Origin: Pedobacter suwonensis
Lineage (GTDB): Bacteria; Bacteroidota; Bacteroidia; Sphingobacteriales; Sphingobacteriaceae
Direction of reading: 5' to 3'
Assembly: GCF_900111825.1 (NCBI RefSeq)
Contig: NZ_FOJM01000008.1
Coordinates: 124,001 to 188,000, forward strand
DNA: 64,000 bases
The notes beneath the pieces are model-generated. The model did not search any database. It worked only from the letters and a program-made list of their open reading frames with translations, and was not told the origin of the DNA. Shown one piece after another: positions 45,281 to 53,664 of the stretch. Made by a program: the position numbers and the translations under genes. Within the stretch, counting starts at the first letter, position 1. Every line of letters starts with the position of its first letter.

Positions 45281-45703
45281 ATGATGAAAAAAATAATGCT
45301 CGTATTGTTGGTAAGCATTGCCTTACTAAACTGTAAAAAAAATAAAGCAACATCTGATTGTGGGTCTAAAATCTGTACTGAGGAATTTGTTTCGGTAATG
45401 ATTAAATTTGTAGATAATAAAGGTGCTGGTGCTGAGGTAAAGGATTTCAACGTAATTAACCAGCGAACAGGAAAGCGGATAACGGCTAATTCGAGTGTCT
45501 CTACGAGCACTACGAAAGGTGTATTTATTGTTGTTGATGACCAAAATAAACCTGACTTATCTGAACAGGGCGATGATTTAAAAATAACAGGTACTTCTGT
45601 AGATACCCAGCAAACAAAATCTGTTGTTGTTAAAGTAACTGGCGGTAAATGTGCATGTCATATTGGTAAAATCTCAGGGGCAGATCAAGTTGCTTTCGAT
45701 TAG
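45281..45703 (+). CDS. Hypothetical lipoprotein (about 140 aa)
   Basis: About 140 aa from the ATG pair at 45281/45284; the longer TTG frame is less likely. The lipobox is at SIALLNCKKNKATSDCG. The mature domain is small and beta-rich, with Cys residues in SDCGSKICTEEF and GGKCACHIG. No family recognised. It is convergent with tssK, whose terminator lies in the shared 84-bp gap. It is not an obvious T6SS component. Confidence 0.65.
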   Translation: MMKKIMLVLLVSIALLNCKKNKATSDCGSKICTEEFVSVMIKFVDNKGAGAEVKDFNVINQRTGKRITANSSVSTSTTKGVFIVVDDQNKPDLSEQGDDLKITGTSVDTQQTKSVVVKVTGGKCACHIGKISGADQVAFD

Positions 45704-45729
45704 GCCTGCTGAGTTTAAGTCAATAAAAA

Positions 45730-45758
45730 AGCTGTACCCGCTTTTAAGGGGTACAGCT
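45730..45758 (-). terminator. Terminator of the tssN-tssK operon
   Basis: AGCTGTACCC pairs perfectly with GGGTACAGCT around a 9-base loop. On the minus strand it continues into TTTTTTA, so it terminates tssK. Confidence 0.85.
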
Positions 45759-45787
45759 CCGGTATAAAATTTACTCCGAGAAATATT

Positions 45788-46927
45788 TTAATCCAGCAAT
45801 GTCCAGGTTTTTCTGGCCTGTACCTGTTGTACCACCTGCTGTTCGGCAACCACGATATTTTCCTTACGCTGGCCAATGTATTCTAATCCACTTAATTTAT
45901 TCCAAAGTGCTACCAATACGTTCATAAACTCGCTGACCATTACCATGCTGTTGTTAATCTGTTTGTGATCATAAACCAACTCGATGGTTTTGGCCAAAAG
46001 CTCTTCAAAATTTCCAGGGGTAACATCTTTCCACTCGTAAAAATATTTGAGCAGTTCTTCCCGTTCACGCGGATCAATCAGTTTGATGGCGGTAAAAAAG
46101 ATATGTGCCAGACTGGAGAAATAACCGGTTAAAACAACGGGCGATTCACGGTGTGCAATGTTTCTGTATTCGTAAAATAAGCCGGCAATGTAATCCACAA
46201 TTTTTTCAGAAATCAGACGGATGTTTTTGCCCAGCGGTGTAATATTATCACGCCCTCCTGTCTTGTCGATAATTTTGAAAGCCGCCAGCTGCAGATCGTT
46301 TAATAAAACACTGAACGATTCGTAATATCGAATTAATGCCGGGTGACTGGTTATGGTTGAGCTCGGCGGGATATAACTATTATTGATGGACAATCTTCCA
46401 TTCTCGTAATAAACCTGACCGATCGTTAAAAAATAGCTGTCGGCGGTTTGCGAACGCACTTCGCTTTCTGGTAAAACGGTAATTGAATAACTTTTAGCCA
46501 ACTCCGGATAGCGGATCGGGCTTTCCTCAGGGTTTGGCGTGCCTGTTGGTACCCGGTTAAATGGACTCACAACCAACAGAATAACATAGTTACGTGGTTC
46601 TGACTGGCCAAAATAATGGTTGTGCACCAAGGTATCCATATTATCAGATTGTGTAATATCAATGTGGCAGCCCTCGGGGGTAACCGCATTACAATATCTC
46701 ACTCTGATTTCGATATGATTGGTTGCTTTTTCGATAATTTCGATGTCGTGCGAACTTTTATAACCAGCAAATGGAGGTAAAAATCCGTAATTGCTGTTAT
46801 TGAGCTGTAGCGATACGGCATCTCTCACAAAATCCTGCAAATAGAGATCACTTACTGTAAAATGATCACTGGACAGCTTCATGCCATTAATCCAGTTGAT
46901 GGATTTATATTTAAGCGGCTTTATCAT
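45788..46927 (-). CDS. tssK: T6SS baseplate subunit TssK
   Basis: A 379-aa protein. The N-terminal KSINWINGMKLSSDHFTVSD, then FVRDAVSLQLNNSNYGFLPP, is the TssK pattern, related to phage receptor-binding-protein shells. The C-terminal part holds the receptor-like helical domain. TssK is the trimeric baseplate component that links the wedge (TssE/F/G) to the membrane complex. In T6SSiii that contact is made through TssN, whose gene lies 19 bp upstream in the same operon. The length is somewhat shorter than proteobacterial TssK, as usual in Bacteroidota. Confidence 0.9.
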   Translation of the reverse strand: MIKPLKYKSINWINGMKLSSDHFTVSDLYLQDFVRDAVSLQLNNSNYGFLPPFAGYKSSHDIEIIEKATNHIEIRVRYCNAVTPEGCHIDITQSDNMDTLVHNHYFGQSEPRNYVILLVVSPFNRVPTGTPNPEESPIRYPELAKSYSITVLPESEVRSQTADSYFLTIGQVYYENGRLSINNSYIPPSSTITSHPALIRYYESFSVLLNDLQLAAFKIIDKTGGRDNITPLGKNIRLISEKIVDYIAGLFYEYRNIAHRESPVVLTGYFSSLAHIFFTAIKLIDPREREELLKYFYEWKDVTPGNFEELLAKTIELVYDHKQINNSMVMVSEFMNVLVALWNKLSGLEYIGQRKENIVVAEQQVVQQVQARKTWTLLD

Positions 46928-46946
46928 GGTAGATGTTTTTTATAGA

Positions 46947-47840
46947 TTAGATAAAGATAGCACTTTCGCCAACTTCGTTAGGCTTATTTACGTTTTCTGA
47001 TACGCGTTTAGCGTAAATGGTCATTTTCTCTGTAATGCCGTTTTCAATGATATCCAGATCGGGATCTATGAAGATATTGCGTTTAAAAAAGGAAGTTTTA
47101 ATAAAAAAAATCCATTTATAATTCTCCTGGTCCTCGCTTCTGAACTCCACCGGGCTTTTGGCAAACTTCAGGTTGTAATCGTCAATAAACTTATGAAACC
47201 AGATGCCAAAGTTCATGTTTTCTACAGCTTTGACCTTCACTTTTAATGGTTCAGGATCGGTGCTCCTTTTATAGAGTTCCAACTCCAGCACCAAAAGCCT
47301 GTTGAAATCTACATGGTCCATATTGATATCCAGCGGAGTATCAGGATACTTCCATATTTTGTAGATTTCAGACGGAATGCTCAGCAGTGACACATAGGCC
47401 CACCAGAAAAGAAGCGGAACAAAGAAACAGGCAATGCTGCCCGCACCAAACCAGCCAAAATTTATTGAGCTTAACCAATTAAAGGCGAGCTGATATAAAT
47501 AGACTGATAAAATGGCCGCAACCAAGGTGGCAAAAAAGATAAATAATTTACGTTCCAGCAAATCCTTCGGGTAATACTTTGTTAGTAAATAAACAAACAC
47601 TACACCCATTAAAATATAGAAAATGCAGCATATAATGTAGCCCCAGGGCATAAAATTAAAATTGAGGAAGCCTAGAAAGCCCGGAATGGCTAAAATAATT
47701 CCGATGATCAGAACACTTACAATGAGTTTTTTGTTATTTAAAAACTGGTTCTTTTTGTTGATGAAAGAGAGTACCGCCGTTGAGACCATAAAGATCAGCG
47801 GAAACAGAAGAAAGCGAATAAAAAATGATTTAACGTCCAT
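46947..47840 (-). CDS. tssN: T6SSiii membrane-complex protein TssN
   Basis: About 297 aa from the ATG at 47840 (MDVKSFFIRFLLFPLIF). An upstream ATG at 47918 would start before the promoter box at 47867, so it is rejected. Five transmembrane helices fill residues about 5-150. The remaining 145 residues, ending AKRVSENVNKPNEVGESA, are predicted to be cytosolic. This topology matches TssN, the Bacteroidota-specific inner-membrane protein reported to connect the membrane complex with the baseplate. Its gene precedes tssK by 19 bp. Confidence 0.88.
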   Translation of the reverse strand: MDVKSFFIRFLLFPLIFMVSTAVLSFINKKNQFLNNKKLIVSVLIIGIILAIPGFLGFLNFNFMPWGYIICCIFYILMGVVFVYLLTKYYPKDLLERKLFIFFATLVAAILSVYLYQLAFNWLSSINFGWFGAGSIACFFVPLLFWWAYVSLLSIPSEIYKIWKYPDTPLDINMDHVDFNRLLVLELELYKRSTDPEPLKVKVKAVENMNFGIWFHKFIDDYNLKFAKSPVEFRSEDQENYKWIFFIKTSFFKRNIFIDPDLDIIENGITEKMTIYAKRVSENVNKPNEVGESAIFI

Positions 47841-47866
47841 TAATTTTTTATAGATGTGATGTACTA

Positions 47867-47874
47867 CAAATATA
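47867..47874 (-). promoter_or_regulatory. -7 promoter box (TATATTTG) of tssN-tssK
   Basis: On the minus strand TATATTTG lies 26 bp before the ATG at 47840, giving a leader of about 20 bases. It fixes the tssN start. A -33 element is not clear. Confidence 0.55.
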
Positions 47875-47957
47875 GTATCTTTCGTATTTGATATGATTCT
47901 TATTTTTTTCGATAACAAAAATCAATCCTATAACAAAACTGCAAGCTTAAAGTTTAC

Positions 47958-48896
47958 ATGAAAAACGAAACTTTTATTAATAACGAACTCTTTACGGATT
48001 ACAAGGCGGTGGCTCATGCAGCCGATTTGATAGAACGTGATGTTATAGCAGCCGATCGTGTTGAAATTATCCCCTTAGGGCCTGATAAACGGGCTTTTGC
48101 AAAAGACATTGAAAATACCAGCGTTTATTATTCCGAAAAAAGAAGGCAGGATCGTATCCGTATCAGCACCAATAGGGAAGGTTTATATGATATGCTGCCC
48201 GAAGGGCTTTTCCACCGGCCGCCAACGGGTAGTGCGGGTATGGATGAAGAATCCATGATTAAGGATATCAGAGAACGGAGGGAAGAAGAAAAACAGGCAC
48301 GGTTATTTTTTACGCCATTTGATGCCGAAATTAACCATGTAAGAATCATGACCGAGCTGTATGAAAACATGCTCGACAAAAAAACAACCTATTCTGATTT
48401 AAGCCGGATCTTTGAATTCGGATGGGATGAATTTAACCTGCTAAACAAGGAGCAGAGCATCATTTGGATGCACCTGTTGCCTGAAATTCAACAAAAGAGA
48501 AACGATATCGATTTTGTTTCGAAGGTGCTTACCGCATTATTTAATTTGCCAATCGCCGTTGTAAATGCCACAGCTCATGTTAAGCCGATAAAAATTGCAG
48601 ACCACCTACAGGTTGAGTTGGGTTCGGGGGCATTAGGCATCGATACCATTATAGGAGACAGTTTTACGCCGGAAAATGAATCTTTCAATGTTAATATCGG
48701 TCCAACTTCTCCACAAGAGTTGGTCAGTTTTATTCCAGGACAAAAAAACAGGGCCATTTTGGATATGGCCATAAGCTATTTAATGCCTGTAGATGCTGAG
48801 GTTGATGTTGAACTCCTTACTGCACCCGATTTACAGGAAACGGTATTGAGTGCAGATGGTGAACGTGCTTATTTAGGTTACACGGTTTATCTTTAA
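47958..48896 (+). CDS. tssG: T6SS baseplate subunit TssG
   Basis: A 312-aa soluble protein. The order of features fits Bacteroidota TssG: an N-terminal helical part, an acidic EEKQARLFFTPFDAEI segment and a C-terminal half with QVELGSGALGIDTIIGD and NVNIGPTSPQELVSFIPGQK. The last segment corresponds to the conserved GP-rich region of TssG/VasB. TssG joins TssF to form the baseplate wedge around the spike. It is divergent from tssN and convergent with tssF, with a stem-loop in the 184-bp gap. Confidence 0.8.
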   Translation: MKNETFINNELFTDYKAVAHAADLIERDVIAADRVEIIPLGPDKRAFAKDIENTSVYYSEKRRQDRIRISTNREGLYDMLPEGLFHRPPTGSAGMDEESMIKDIRERREEEKQARLFFTPFDAEINHVRIMTELYENMLDKKTTYSDLSRIFEFGWDEFNLLNKEQSIIWMHLLPEIQQKRNDIDFVSKVLTALFNLPIAVVNATAHVKPIKIADHLQVELGSGALGIDTIIGDSFTPENESFNVNIGPTSPQELVSFIPGQKNRAILDMAISYLMPVDAEVDVELLTAPDLQETVLSADGERAYLGYTVYL

Positions 48897-49040
48897 AAAT
48901 ATATTAAAACTGCCGGAGGTCATCATTGATGAGGTATGAAGCCGTTCTACAACGATCGCTGCCTTCGCAATGCATTCATTTCCAGCGGATGTAATGCGGA
49001 AGCGAGATCTATCTATGCAAACCTCTCCGTTATACGGCGT

Positions 49041-49064
49041 TCAATCCGATTGCTATCGGATTGA
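49041..49064. terminator. Stem-loop between convergent tssG and tssF
   Basis: TCAATCCGAT and ATCGGATTGA form a perfect 10-bp stem over a TGCT loop. No T run follows on the plus strand, so its terminator role is uncertain. It is the only clear structure in this gap. Confidence 0.55.
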
Positions 49065-49080
49065 AATGTGGCACCTATTA

Positions 49081-50946
49081 TTACACCGCCCTATACAATG
49101 CCGGCTTCAACATTAACCGATAATGTACATTCATCGTGCTTCTTAATTTTAATTTCGCCAGGGTAAGACTTAAAAGTTCGTCCCAATCTTGTGTACTAAG
49201 TTGAAGGTTGTCCGCAGGTTCAATGATAATATCTATCGTTTTAATAAAGCCTGCATTTGGCTTGTTATCCATAATAATGCCTTTAGCCAGCGTAACGCCT
49301 TTTAACTTATTGCCCAGTTCGTAACGGCAAAAATTAATGACGTCTGCTTTGGTGATAATCCGGTCTGCTGTGGTCAATCCATATTTATAGGCCTGTACGC
49401 TGTTCGTTGCATTTAACTTCGATCGGCCTCCTTTGGTCTGGCTCAACAAAAAAATACTTTCTGCATTTACCTTATTATTGTCGTATAGTGCTAATCGGCT
49501 ACCGGCATTAATGTGGTTAGCCTCTTCGGCCTGTGTTACCCAGATATCCAGAAATAAAATATCGGCATCGTCAATTGGTTTTAATACAATATAGCTGGGT
49601 AACTCTTTGATGTCTTTTAACGCCGAACGGCTCTTTTGTTCGATAAGTGCTATATTTTGTTCTAAATTTTTAAGAATTGTACTTAAAAAATCAGGTCCAT
49701 AGGCAGAGAATGAAGCTTTCTCATCCCGGAGCAGTTCAAACAGATAATCGACCAGTTCTTTTGCATTTCTGGTATCGAAACGCTCCGTGCCGCCATATCT
49801 GATCGAGAACGAACCATCCCCCTTATCATTCTCATTGGTGTAAGGGATTTCGTTATAGCTTTTGCCTTTATTGTCTTTCAGATTTTCTACCGCAAGCATC
49901 TGGTCCATCGCCTCGGTTTTAATCGGAATGATATTATTCATGGTTTTAAGCCGGTGTTTAATCTGGCTTAGCTTTTTATTCACCACCGGAAAAGCATTAA
50001 TATAGATATGAAGTTCGTTCAGCATTTCCTGGTTAATGCCGGCGGGGAAAACCACCTTTAACCATTTCACTTTTGGGTCAATCTGGTTTAGTGCATTTGG
50101 TTGAAAAACGTGTGAGAAAGCAACTGGTAATTCCTGGCTGTTATCAATATTGAAATCATTAAGATCGCCAAGCGTAATAAATCTATTGTTGTAAAACTGT
50201 AAAACATCGGCCTTAACCAGATTAAGCAACTGTTTGTGATGAAATGGTGCTTCTATTTTACCTGTTAAAGGCTCGTCCATAAACCTTTCTGTATAAGCCG
50301 TAATTTCGTTGTCTTTATAGAACCATTTACCCAGCGATAACAGGTCGTAAGTGTTTTCTGGTACTGAATAATTCTTCCAATCGAAAAATAAGTTCAGTTT
50401 ATTAAAATCCATCCAGTTCTTTATCCCGGTAAAACCAATATACAGGGTATTTTTTTCTAATGAAAAACCAGGCAATGTATTGAGCACTGGCTGTTTGCTC
50501 ATGTGTTCTACATTAAAGAGTGTAGTTCCGGTGGCAATGTATTTTATAGCTGCATTTTTAACTTTTACAGTGTGTAAAGGGCTAAAGAAAATATCTGTTT
50601 TTTTAGCCTTATCGTTTTCCTGCAGGATATTTTTCTTGAAAGCAAACTGGGTATATGGCGATAGATAGTCCTCTTCTTCAATAGCGCGGGCATGGATGAT
50701 GGCATGGGCAGGTAATGATGAGGTTAAATGATCCGGCGCAAGGATGCGGCTAATTTTATCGAAGATTCTATTCTCCAAGTTTTTTACATCATTGGATACA
50801 TTAAAAAGCTCATTGCTCAGGGCATCAATAATCAGCTTTACAAGTGGATCAAAATCGTTACTGTCTTTAACATTCCAAAAATCTTCGGCATTTTTTAGAA
50901 TTCTATTCCTGATTTCATCTTTTGATGAATAAAAAACTGGTTTCAT
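49081..50946 (-). CDS. tssF: T6SS baseplate subunit TssF
   Basis: A 621-aa protein. Features of TssF include the N-terminal SKDEIRNRILKNAEDFW, followed by LDP-like LAPDHLTSSLPAHAIIHARA and a domain with DEPLTGKIEAPFHHKQLLN. A C-terminal domain ends in NVHYRLMLKPALYRAV. TssF is the gp6/gp7-like wedge protein that surrounds the VgrG spike and binds TssE and TssG. It lies 27 bp downstream of tssE on the same strand, forming a tssE-tssF operon. The family assignment rests on context and length as well as sequence. Confidence 0.85.
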   Translation of the reverse strand: MKPVFYSSKDEIRNRILKNAEDFWNVKDSNDFDPLVKLIIDALSNELFNVSNDVKNLENRIFDKISRILAPDHLTSSLPAHAIIHARAIEEEDYLSPYTQFAFKKNILQENDKAKKTDIFFSPLHTVKVKNAAIKYIATGTTLFNVEHMSKQPVLNTLPGFSLEKNTLYIGFTGIKNWMDFNKLNLFFDWKNYSVPENTYDLLSLGKWFYKDNEITAYTERFMDEPLTGKIEAPFHHKQLLNLVKADVLQFYNNRFITLGDLNDFNIDNSQELPVAFSHVFQPNALNQIDPKVKWLKVVFPAGINQEMLNELHIYINAFPVVNKKLSQIKHRLKTMNNIIPIKTEAMDQMLAVENLKDNKGKSYNEIPYTNENDKGDGSFSIRYGGTERFDTRNAKELVDYLFELLRDEKASFSAYGPDFLSTILKNLEQNIALIEQKSRSALKDIKELPSYIVLKPIDDADILFLDIWVTQAEEANHINAGSRLALYDNNKVNAESIFLLSQTKGGRSKLNATNSVQAYKYGLTTADRIITKADVINFCRYELGNKLKGVTLAKGIIMDNKPNAGFIKTIDIIIEPADNLQLSTQDWDELLSLTLAKLKLRSTMNVHYRLMLKPALYRAV

Positions 50947-50973
50947 GTGTAGAATATTTTGAGCGTTTTAATT

Positions 50974-51408
50974 TTAGGTTGATAATGGGCTAAGAAATAA
51001 AGCGGTATTAAAAAAGTATTTTTCTCCGGTGGTTTTTATTAGTGCCCTCACACTAATATCTACTTTCTTTTTGATCTCGGTTATCTTACGTAACGGATAT
51101 ACATTTTCTACCTCGGTAATGTGCACTTCAACGGAAGTATTATATATCCTAAACTCATAGTCGGTAATCGATTTTAGTAACGATCTGCGGAATTTTTCCT
51201 CCCAGATACTTTCGCTTACAATTAATTCAAAGTCAAGGTCCCATATCTCGCACCCAAAATCGTTGTTGAACCGATGTTCTCCAAACCGAGTAAAAATAAT
51301 TAGCTCTATGTGGTTAGAAATCGATTTACCCAGGTCGGTTGGCTGAAGGCCACTGCCCGAAAAAACGGACTTAAATCTGAAGGGTTTGTGATAAAAATTT
51401 TCAGACAT
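50974..51408 (-). CDS. tssE: T6SS baseplate subunit TssE (gp25-like)
   Basis: A 144-aa GPW/gp25-family protein. The core SISNHIELIIFTRFGEHRFN, then DFGCEIWDLDFE, is the gp25 fold. The EIWDLDFE segment aligns with the conserved glycine-rich entry of TssE, and EEKFRRSLLKSITDYE is a typical helix. It initiates sheath assembly on the baseplate. It is the first gene of the tssE-tssF operon and is divergent from the TssO/TssQ-type gene. Confidence 0.9.
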   Translation of the reverse strand: MSENFYHKPFRFKSVFSGSGLQPTDLGKSISNHIELIIFTRFGEHRFNNDFGCEIWDLDFELIVSESIWEEKFRRSLLKSITDYEFRIYNTSVEVHITEVENVYPLRKITEIKKKVDISVRALIKTTGEKYFFNTALFLSPLST

Positions 51409-51587
51409 AGACGATTTGGCTTAAAGTTTGTTAAAAATAAAAGAAATAAAATCGTTTTTATTACCAAACAACGAATATTGAAAATTGTTATAGTACGGTG
51501 ATAATTTGAGAAGAAATGTGTGATTTTAAGTGAATTTGATGTCAGATTAATCATTAAACTATTGTTATGCGAAACTATTAACCTTCT

Positions 51588-52109
51588 ATGAAACCTATTA
51601 ACGCCGTCGAAATTAGGAGTGCTTATACCAAGTTTATCTTAGACTTTGTGCTACTTGCATTATTCTCTATTTTGTGTGTATATCTTTTCTTTGCAGCTTC
51701 CGATTACGAGTACAGTCTACTCGATAAAAAGGTAAAAGAAACCGATAAACTCTCTTACTTAAGAAAAGATATCAATACAAATTTTGATCTTATTCAGGTT
51801 CGTTTTAAGGAGCTTGCCCAATATCGCGACTATAATGCAAACGAAATGAGCAAGCAAAGTATCCTGCTTAGTGATATCCAGAGTGCCAATAACCGGATCA
51901 AAGAATTGATTTCCAAAAAAACTGAATCCAGTCCGAGTTTTGATCTGTATGAGAAATTAAACAAAAATGTTGGTGCAATGGCCGATCTGCAGGATTCGCT
52001 TTTCCAATCAAGGAGCGATATACAGCGGTATAAAGAACGGATAAATGAATGCCAAAGGGCAAATCAATCTGCGGCACAAAAAATAAGAAGTGGTAGATAT
52101 GGCAGGTAA
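51588..52109 (+). CDS. T6SSiii membrane-complex protein, TssO/TssQ type
   Basis: A 173-aa bitopic protein: about 15 cytosolic residues (MKPINAVEIRSAYTKF), one membrane helix at about residues 17-38 (LDFVLLALFSILCVYLFFAA), and a long periplasmic helical coiled-coil region to the end. It is the first of four consecutive small/large envelope genes, in an order like tssQ-tssO-tssP-tssR of B. fragilis. On that basis it may be TssQ, but its N-terminus (KPIN...) also recalls TssO. It appears related in design to the next gene product. I cannot separate TssO from TssQ by eye. Confidence 0.7.
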   Translation: MKPINAVEIRSAYTKFILDFVLLALFSILCVYLFFAASDYEYSLLDKKVKETDKLSYLRKDINTNFDLIQVRFKELAQYRDYNANEMSKQSILLSDIQSANNRIKELISKKTESSPSFDLYEKLNKNVGAMADLQDSLFQSRSDIQRYKERINECQRANQSAAQKIRSGRYGR

Positions 52110-52119
52110 TTAATACGAT

Positions 52120-52605
52120 ATGATAAAATTAAGCATAAAAGAAAGGCGCGAACAATTCCTGTTTTTTACAGCGTTGTTCGTTTTTACGGTAGGGCTTTTA
52201 AGCTTCGGGATTTTCTATAGCGATAAATCGCGGTATGAAATTTCTAAAGAAGAACTCGAAGTAAAGATTAATGAGAACGAGGCTTTCGAAAATATGGTTA
52301 AGGAAACCATGCCCACTATTGATACTACTTTTAAACAAATTACCCGTTATAACCCGAATGTGCAGGCCGTTTTTCTTAAAAACGATATCCAGCTTTCATT
52401 AGGCTCAATCAAAGCTGCATTTGACCGTAAGGCATCAGATTCCCGCTATAAAATCTTTGTTCATACCGCACAGTTATACGACAGATTATTTTACGATAGA
52501 CAAGAACAAAACAGAAATATTTCAGATATCGAGCTGCATAAAAGACAGTTGGATGATTGTATCACCAATAGACGTCAATTACAGCAAACCATATCTGCAA
52601 GATAA
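52120..52605 (+). CDS. tssO: T6SSiii membrane-complex protein, TssO/TssQ type (probably TssO)
   Basis: A 161-aa bitopic protein with the same layout as the preceding gene product: a short basic N-terminus (IKLSIKERREQFLFF), one membrane helix at about residues 14-33 (TALFVFTVGLLSFGIFY), and a periplasmic helical domain. The KERREQF segment resembles the TssO N-terminus I recall, and its position before the PKD protein and tssR fits TssO. It begins 10 bp after the previous stop. TssO is an inner-membrane part of the five-protein Bacteroidota complex. The symbol rests on gene order and remembered family resemblance. Confidence 0.65.
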   Translation: MIKLSIKERREQFLFFTALFVFTVGLLSFGIFYSDKSRYEISKEELEVKINENEAFENMVKETMPTIDTTFKQITRYNPNVQAVFLKNDIQLSLGSIKAAFDRKASDSRYKIFVHTAQLYDRLFYDRQEQNRNISDIELHKRQLDDCITNRRQLQQTISAR

Positions 52606-52639
52606 ACATCACCAAAAACAACCTATAAAAACGCTACCT

Positions 52640-53623
52640 ATGTCTGAAACAAACACCAAGCAAGTTAATTCAAATTCGCAGGGCTATGTTATTCTCTACA
52701 TCCTGTTGGCTGTACTGCTCTTAACAGGCCTGATTTTCTTATTCAAGAGTTCATTGTTCGAAAAAAGGACAATTGATGCGAGAATCCTGAAGGATGAAAT
52801 TTATTTAAATGAAGATCTGGTTTTCACCGATAATACCCCAAAGGCCTCCAAATGGTTATGGGAGTTTGGTAATGGTGAAAAAGCGACAACAAAAACAGGG
52901 ACCTACCATTATACCAAGCCCGATACCTATATTGTGCGCTTAACCGTTGACGGTGAACTCCGTCAGGAATTTCCGGTTACCGTGCGCGATACCGTGCACA
53001 CACCCGTTTTGGATAGTATACTCACCATTAGCGGGCCAACGGCTGGTTTGGTTAACGAAGAGATCAGGCTTGAAGGCGATGGCCCAGGAAAAGATTTTGA
53101 ATGGTCTTTTGGCGAAACCGGCCGCGTTGACGTTAAGGGGAAGACAGCCTTATATACCTACCGTAGCCCCGGAAAATATGTAGTCCGTCTTCGGTCAGAT
53201 AAAGCCCGTAAGCCTGCCTTTCTAACCGTTCTGATTACCGATCCAAATGCCGAAATCGTTGAAGATTTAGTTGCGCCTGGTGATGGAGAACGTAAAACCA
53301 TTGATGATATCAGGGCCCGCTTACAAGCCATAGCCAACGGTGCAGATTTTAATTCCAACTATTACTACCTCATTAACAAATACATGTGCAACAACGAAAA
53401 AGTAACGGTAAATGTAGAAATGAATGGTAAGAAAAAACAGACTGATATTTATTCGTACTGTATGGGCTTAACATTTGGAGGCGAAATAGCGGTGGATGAG
53501 GCGCAGTTAACGATTAAGCCAAACTCTACCTGTGCCAGTTTATTAAATATTAAACAACACTCTGCAACTGCCCAGCCCGCAACAACAGCAACCACTGATG
53601 CTCAGCCGGCAAAAACGAAATAG
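52640..53623 (+). CDS. tssP: T6SSiii membrane-complex protein TssP-like, with PKD domains
   Basis: About 327 aa from the ATG at 52640 (MSETNTKQVNSNSQGYVI); an upstream start in the same frame would overlap the preceding gene by 185 bp. One membrane helix lies at residues about 16-38 (GYVILYILLAVLLLTGLIFLF). Two periplasmic PKD-like Ig domains follow: WLWEFGNGEKATTKTGTYHY near residues 73-92, and FEWSFGETGRVDVKGKTALY near 155. The C-terminal domain has three Cys residues. Position between tssO and tssR fits TssP. PKD domains suggest protein-protein contacts in the periplasm, perhaps with TssR. The TssP name is inferred from gene order. Confidence 0.7.
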   Translation: MSETNTKQVNSNSQGYVILYILLAVLLLTGLIFLFKSSLFEKRTIDARILKDEIYLNEDLVFTDNTPKASKWLWEFGNGEKATTKTGTYHYTKPDTYIVRLTVDGELRQEFPVTVRDTVHTPVLDSILTISGPTAGLVNEEIRLEGDGPGKDFEWSFGETGRVDVKGKTALYTYRSPGKYVVRLRSDKARKPAFLTVLITDPNAEIVEDLVAPGDGERKTIDDIRARLQAIANGADFNSNYYYLINKYMCNNEKVTVNVEMNGKKKQTDIYSYCMGLTFGGEIAVDEAQLTIKPNSTCASLLNIKQHSATAQPATTATTDAQPAKTK

Positions 53624-53664
53624 ATTAACATCTTCACCTAATTTTAAGCTCATCTACATAGAAT

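Noticed and set aside
44294..45703. GH11 and adjacent lipoproteins as T6SS effector/immunity genes
   Set aside because: They have Sec/lipoprotein signals and their own promoter and sit outside the T6SS transcription units; a carbohydrate role is simpler.
47841..47918. Longer tssN start at 47918
   Set aside because: It would place the start upstream of the TATATTTG promoter box at 47867; the ATG at 47840 begins right before the first membrane helix.
52421..52639. N-terminal extension of the PKD protein from base 52421
   Set aside because: It overlaps the preceding gene by 185 bp in another frame and reads as non-protein-like sequence; the ATG at 52640 gives a clean membrane-anchored start.
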